A model generated the notes under the pieces. That model had not been told where the DNA came from and ran no database searches. It worked only from the letters and a program-made list of their open reading frames with translations. Below, one piece after another: positions 14,906 to 16,943 of a stretch of 16,943 nt of DNA. The DNA is from Planctomycetota bacterium (lineage in GTDB: Bacteria > Planctomycetota > UBA8742 > SKZP01): assembly GCA_007127275.1 (NCBI GenBank), contig SKZP01000459.1, forward strand, positions 1 to 16,943, written 5' to 3'. Both the position numbers and the translations under genes were made by a program. Within the stretch, counting starts at the first letter, position 1, and each line of letters begins with the position of its first letter.

Positions 14906-15958
14906 TTACTCGACGGGACGCGGCAGGGCCGAGGGTGGCGGACCGGAGGGAGTGACGTGCGAGCGCAAGCGCTCGACATCCCCGGTCAACTCGGCGAGGG
15001 CACCGTAGAGGCGGTCCATGCGCTCGGACAATTGCTCTTGCAGCGACTCCATGCGGGTCACCGCGGTGCGCAACTCGGCGAGCGATTCGCGCGGCACCTC
15101 GAAGCGCTCATCAAGCGCGTCCAGTCTTTCGCGCAACAAGTCGAGCCGCAACAACACATTGCTCGGGTCCTCTGCGCCAATCCAGCCGGCGACACTCTGC
15201 TGCACGGCGTCGATGCCGGATTCGACGCGCACCTCGAGTTGCGCAAGTTGGGCAAAGATGGCCCGTTCGTTGCTCTCCAAGCGCTCCGAAACGAGCGAGA
15301 GTGCCGTGTGCACAAGCTCGTCCATGCGCTCGAACAGTTGCTCCCCGACTTGGTCGATCAGCCGCTGCACCATCTCGTCGCGAAGCACGCTGACACCGTC
15401 GTCCGTTGCGCTTGCCGAGCTTGCGGTGGCACTGCTCGCGCTCTTCGCCTTGCTACTCGTAGCCTTTGCTCTTGCCGTCGAGGTTCGCTGCGTTTTCGAC
15501 TTTGCTTTCGCTTTCGTTTTCTTCGCGCTGCTGCTTGTGCTCCCGGCGGCCTTCTTTTTCTTCTTCGTTGCGGTTTGGCTACTGCCGGTTTTCTTCTTGG
15601 TACCGCCGTTCTTCTTCTTGGTACCGCCGTTCTTCTTCTTGGAGCCGCCGCTGGTGCTCGTATTTTTCGTTTTGCTTGCGGTGGTCTTCGACTTTTTCTT
15701 TTTCGCGGACGCCGAGGAGGTGGACGACGAGGGGGCGGAAGAGGTCGACTTCTTGCCGCTGCCGGCTTGTTCCTCTTGACCCTCGGCCAGGGACTCTTCG
15801 TCGTTGCGCCGTTGCTTGCGCTTCGACGGCGAGGAGGAGGACGACGACGAGGTGCTGCCACTGCCGCTGTTGCCGCTGCCGCCGCGTCGAGATTGGTTGC
15901 CACCGCCGTTGCTGCCGTGGCTGTCGCCCGAATTGGAGCTGGCTCGCTTGTTCGCCAT
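14906..15958 (-). CDS. Lys/Ser-rich histone-H1-like tail fused to a coiled coil, function unknown
   Basis: This 350-residue protein has two very different halves. Residues 1 to about 185 are disordered, built of Ser, Gly, Lys, Thr and Ala, with poly-Ser runs, many KKK clusters and three tandem copies of KKKNGGT-like units. The region KKTKAKAKSKTQRTSTARAK resembles the lysine/alanine tails of histone H1-like bacterial proteins. Residues about 186-335 are charged and helical with heptad-like leucines (VLRDEMVQRLIDQVGEQLFE onward), suggesting a coiled coil that oligomerises. The last residues are Pro-rich. The tail could bind DNA, RNA or another polyanion, giving a nucleoid or granule-associated role. 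Phasin-like proteins share this organisation in part. No enzymatic motif is seen. A weak Shine-Dalgarno signal precedes the ATG at 15956-15958. The gene is convergent with the nuclease-like gene (128-base gap) and divergent from the next. Confidence 0.8.
   Translation of the reverse strand: MANKRASSNSGDSHGSNGGGNQSRRGGSGNSGSGSTSSSSSSSPSKRKQRRNDEESLAEGQEEQAGSGKKSTSSAPSSSTSSASAKKKKSKTTASKTKNTSTSGGSKKKNGGTKKKNGGTKKKTGSSQTATKKKKKAAGSTSSSAKKTKAKAKSKTQRTSTARAKATSSKAKSASSATASSASATDDGVSVLRDEMVQRLIDQVGEQLFERMDELVHTALSLVSERLESNERAIFAQLAQLEVRVESGIDAVQQSVAGWIGAEDPSNVLLRLDLLRERLDALDERFEVPRESLAELRTAVTRMESLQEQLSERMDRLYGALAELTGDVERLRSHVTPSGPPPSALPRPVE
15588..15650. repeat. Three 21-base tandem repeats within the Lys-rich protein gene
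   Basis: Units lie at 15588-15608, 15609-15629 and 15630-15650, sharing the core TTCTTGG-(TA/AG)-CCGCCG read on the plus strand. On the coding (minus) strand each encodes a seven-residue Gly/Lys unit of the KKKNGGT type. The near-identical DNA, not only the protein, points to recent slippage or unequal exchange. Confidence 0.75.
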
Positions 15959-16024
15959 CGCCGAAATCCGTTGGTTGAGTGCGGCGGCTGTGGTTTGCGT
16001 CTGGCTGCCGCGGTTAGCCGGGCG

Positions 16025-16030
16025 AGTATA
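16025..16030 (-). promoter_or_regulatory. Possible -10 box for the Lys-rich protein gene
   Basis: Read on the minus strand this is TATACT, one mismatch from the -10 consensus, 66 bases before the ATG at 15958. No convincing -35 hexamer is seen at the usual distance. This is a weak prediction. Confidence 0.25.
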
Positions 16031-16155
16031 TCACGCCGGCGCGGCGCAACAGAGACCTCGCATTCACTTCCCCCCGGTCGCGCACTACCTTCGAGCCCTG
16101 CCGAAGACGCCAACCGACGGTGCCGCGTGCGCGGTGCGCCAGTACGGACTCTGGT

Positions 16156-16185
16156 CTGGCACGCTGATATGCGGCCGGCTACAAT
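16156..16185 (+). promoter_or_regulatory. Possible sigma-70-type promoter of the duplicated-motif membrane protein
   Basis: CTGGCA (16156-16161, four of six to the -35 consensus) and TACAAT (16180-16185, five of six to the -10 consensus) are spaced by 18 bases. They lie 62 bases before the ATG at 16248. The rest of the 15959-16247 divergent spacer shows nothing else I can name. Confidence 0.35.
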
Positions 16186-16231
16186 GCGCATCCACCCGTT
16201 TACGTGTGCCCTCCCGTGTTCCTGCCGAGTT

Positions 16232-16236
16232 GGAGG
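16232..16236 (+). promoter_or_regulatory. Shine-Dalgarno sequence deciding the start at 16248
   Basis: GGAGG stands 11 bases before ATG 16248-16250. It favours this start over upstream in-frame codons that would add an Arg/Pro-rich, low-quality extension back to about 15804. Confidence 0.5.
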
Positions 16237-16247
16237 CTCGACCGGTC

Positions 16248-16904
16248 ATGTCCGATGCCACGCCGCTTGTCGCGCAAGCGTCCGCCCCCGCATCCGCGAT
16301 TCCGCCGCAGCGCCAACCACTCGGGCTGCCCGCGGGCTCCATTCGCGCGCTACTGGCCCTGTGCATTGCCGGCAGCGTCTATTACATGCTGGCGAGGCCG
16401 GAGCTTCTTGGGCGCTTCGGGTATGAGCTGCCTGCGGAGTTGTTGATCGCCTTTATGCTGGTCGTCGGGTACTACTTTTCGCAACGCAGCGGCAAGCAGG
16501 ACGACGCGAAGCAAACGGGCAAGGCACCGCTGGGGCTGCCGGTGGGAACGATACGCGCGGCGCTGGTTGTCGGCTTCGTGGTCTCGGTCGGCTTCGTCGC
16601 CTATCATTCCGCGTCGGCCAACGACTTCTTCGAGAACCCGGCATTTCCGGTGATGGTGACCGTCGGGGCGTTCCTCGTCGGTCGACTCGCCAAGTTCATC
16701 ATCAAGAGCATCGTGCGTGGCGGCAAGACGCGTATCGGTGTGATCTGGGGCGACGTGATGGGACTGGTCGGCATTGGCGCCGGGGTGGGCCGCATTCTCG
16801 TGTATTGTGTACCGACATTGACCGCACAGCTGCCTCCGGAGGCGGTAAAGCAATTCCACGAGTTGTTTCCGTCATTGATCGTCTTCTACTACGGAAACCG
16901 CTAA
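16248..16904 (+). CDS. Small polytopic membrane protein with duplicated PLGLPxGSIRA motif
   Basis: This 218-residue protein has an N-terminal Ala/Pro-rich tail (1-22) followed by two homologous units. Each starts with PLGLPxG(S/T)IRA (residues 24-34 and 94-104) and leads into a hydrophobic segment (about 33-48 and 103-119). Each is followed by a second one (about 63-78 in unit one; about 132-150 in unit two). A Lys/Gln-rich linker (79-93) separates the units. Further hydrophobic stretches occupy about 163-190. The C-terminus ends in LIVFYYGNR. I recall the repeated PLGLPxGSVRA-type motif from uncharacterised planctomycete membrane proteins. It is probably an inner-membrane protein of unknown function with no catalytic motif visible. 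It is divergent from the Lys-rich gene, and only 39 bases of the window follow it, with no terminator visible. Confidence 0.85.
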   Translation: MSDATPLVAQASAPASAIPPQRQPLGLPAGSIRALLALCIAGSVYYMLARPELLGRFGYELPAELLIAFMLVVGYYFSQRSGKQDDAKQTGKAPLGLPVGTIRAALVVGFVVSVGFVAYHSASANDFFENPAFPVMVTVGAFLVGRLAKFIIKSIVRGGKTRIGVIWGDVMGLVGIGAGVGRILVYCVPTLTAQLPPEAVKQFHELFPSLIVFYYGNR

Positions 16905-16943
16905 GCCGCTGTCAGCAAATCGCTTCTGAATGTGAGTCCCTGC

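Overview
The window is high-GC bacterial DNA, most likely from a Planctomycetota member. I infer this from family recognition, not from a search. Three things point there: a DUF58 / BatA-like / giant vWA gene series encoding very large acidic membrane proteins, a PD-(D/E)XK-like protein resembling the planctomycete HYExAFE family, and a membrane protein with a duplicated PLGLPxGSIRA motif. There are eight convincing protein genes, one of them cut by the left edge. I saw no tRNA, rRNA, CRISPR array or recognisable transposase.

Positions 1-9726 (minus strand) are one apparent operon. It reads, in transcription order, a DUF58 protein (8806-9726), a 998-residue BatA-like membrane vWA protein (5742-8738), a 1632-residue polytopic membrane vWA protein (762-5660), and the N-terminus of another membrane protein that runs off the left edge (1-623). 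Each of the first three carries an intact DxSxS metal-binding (MIDAS) motif. This is the usual company of MoxR AAA+ ATPases, thought to assemble or remodel envelope complexes, but no MoxR gene is next to DUF58 here.

Positions 9727-10537 have no convincing gene. The first ~510 bases are full of short perfect hairpins and long-range complementary arms, and look like a structured RNA or the relic of a small mobile element. A weak by-eye resemblance to the HEARO/OMEGA RNAs of IscB/IsrB elements is offered as a hypothesis only.

Positions 10538-14002 (minus strand) encode a long, type-2-like isoleucyl-tRNA synthetase. Its class I signature reads G-V-H-H instead of H-x-G-H, the swapped arrangement reported for some mupirocin hyper-resistant IleRS2 enzymes. 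A divergent intergenic region separates it from the small nuclease-like gene at 14256-14777 (plus). That gene converges on a 350-residue Lys/Ser-rich protein with a histone-H1-like tail and a coiled coil (14906-15958, minus). A second divergent spacer leads to the membrane protein with the internal duplication (16248-16904, plus). The genes right of 10538 show no evident functional link to one another or to the vWA operon.
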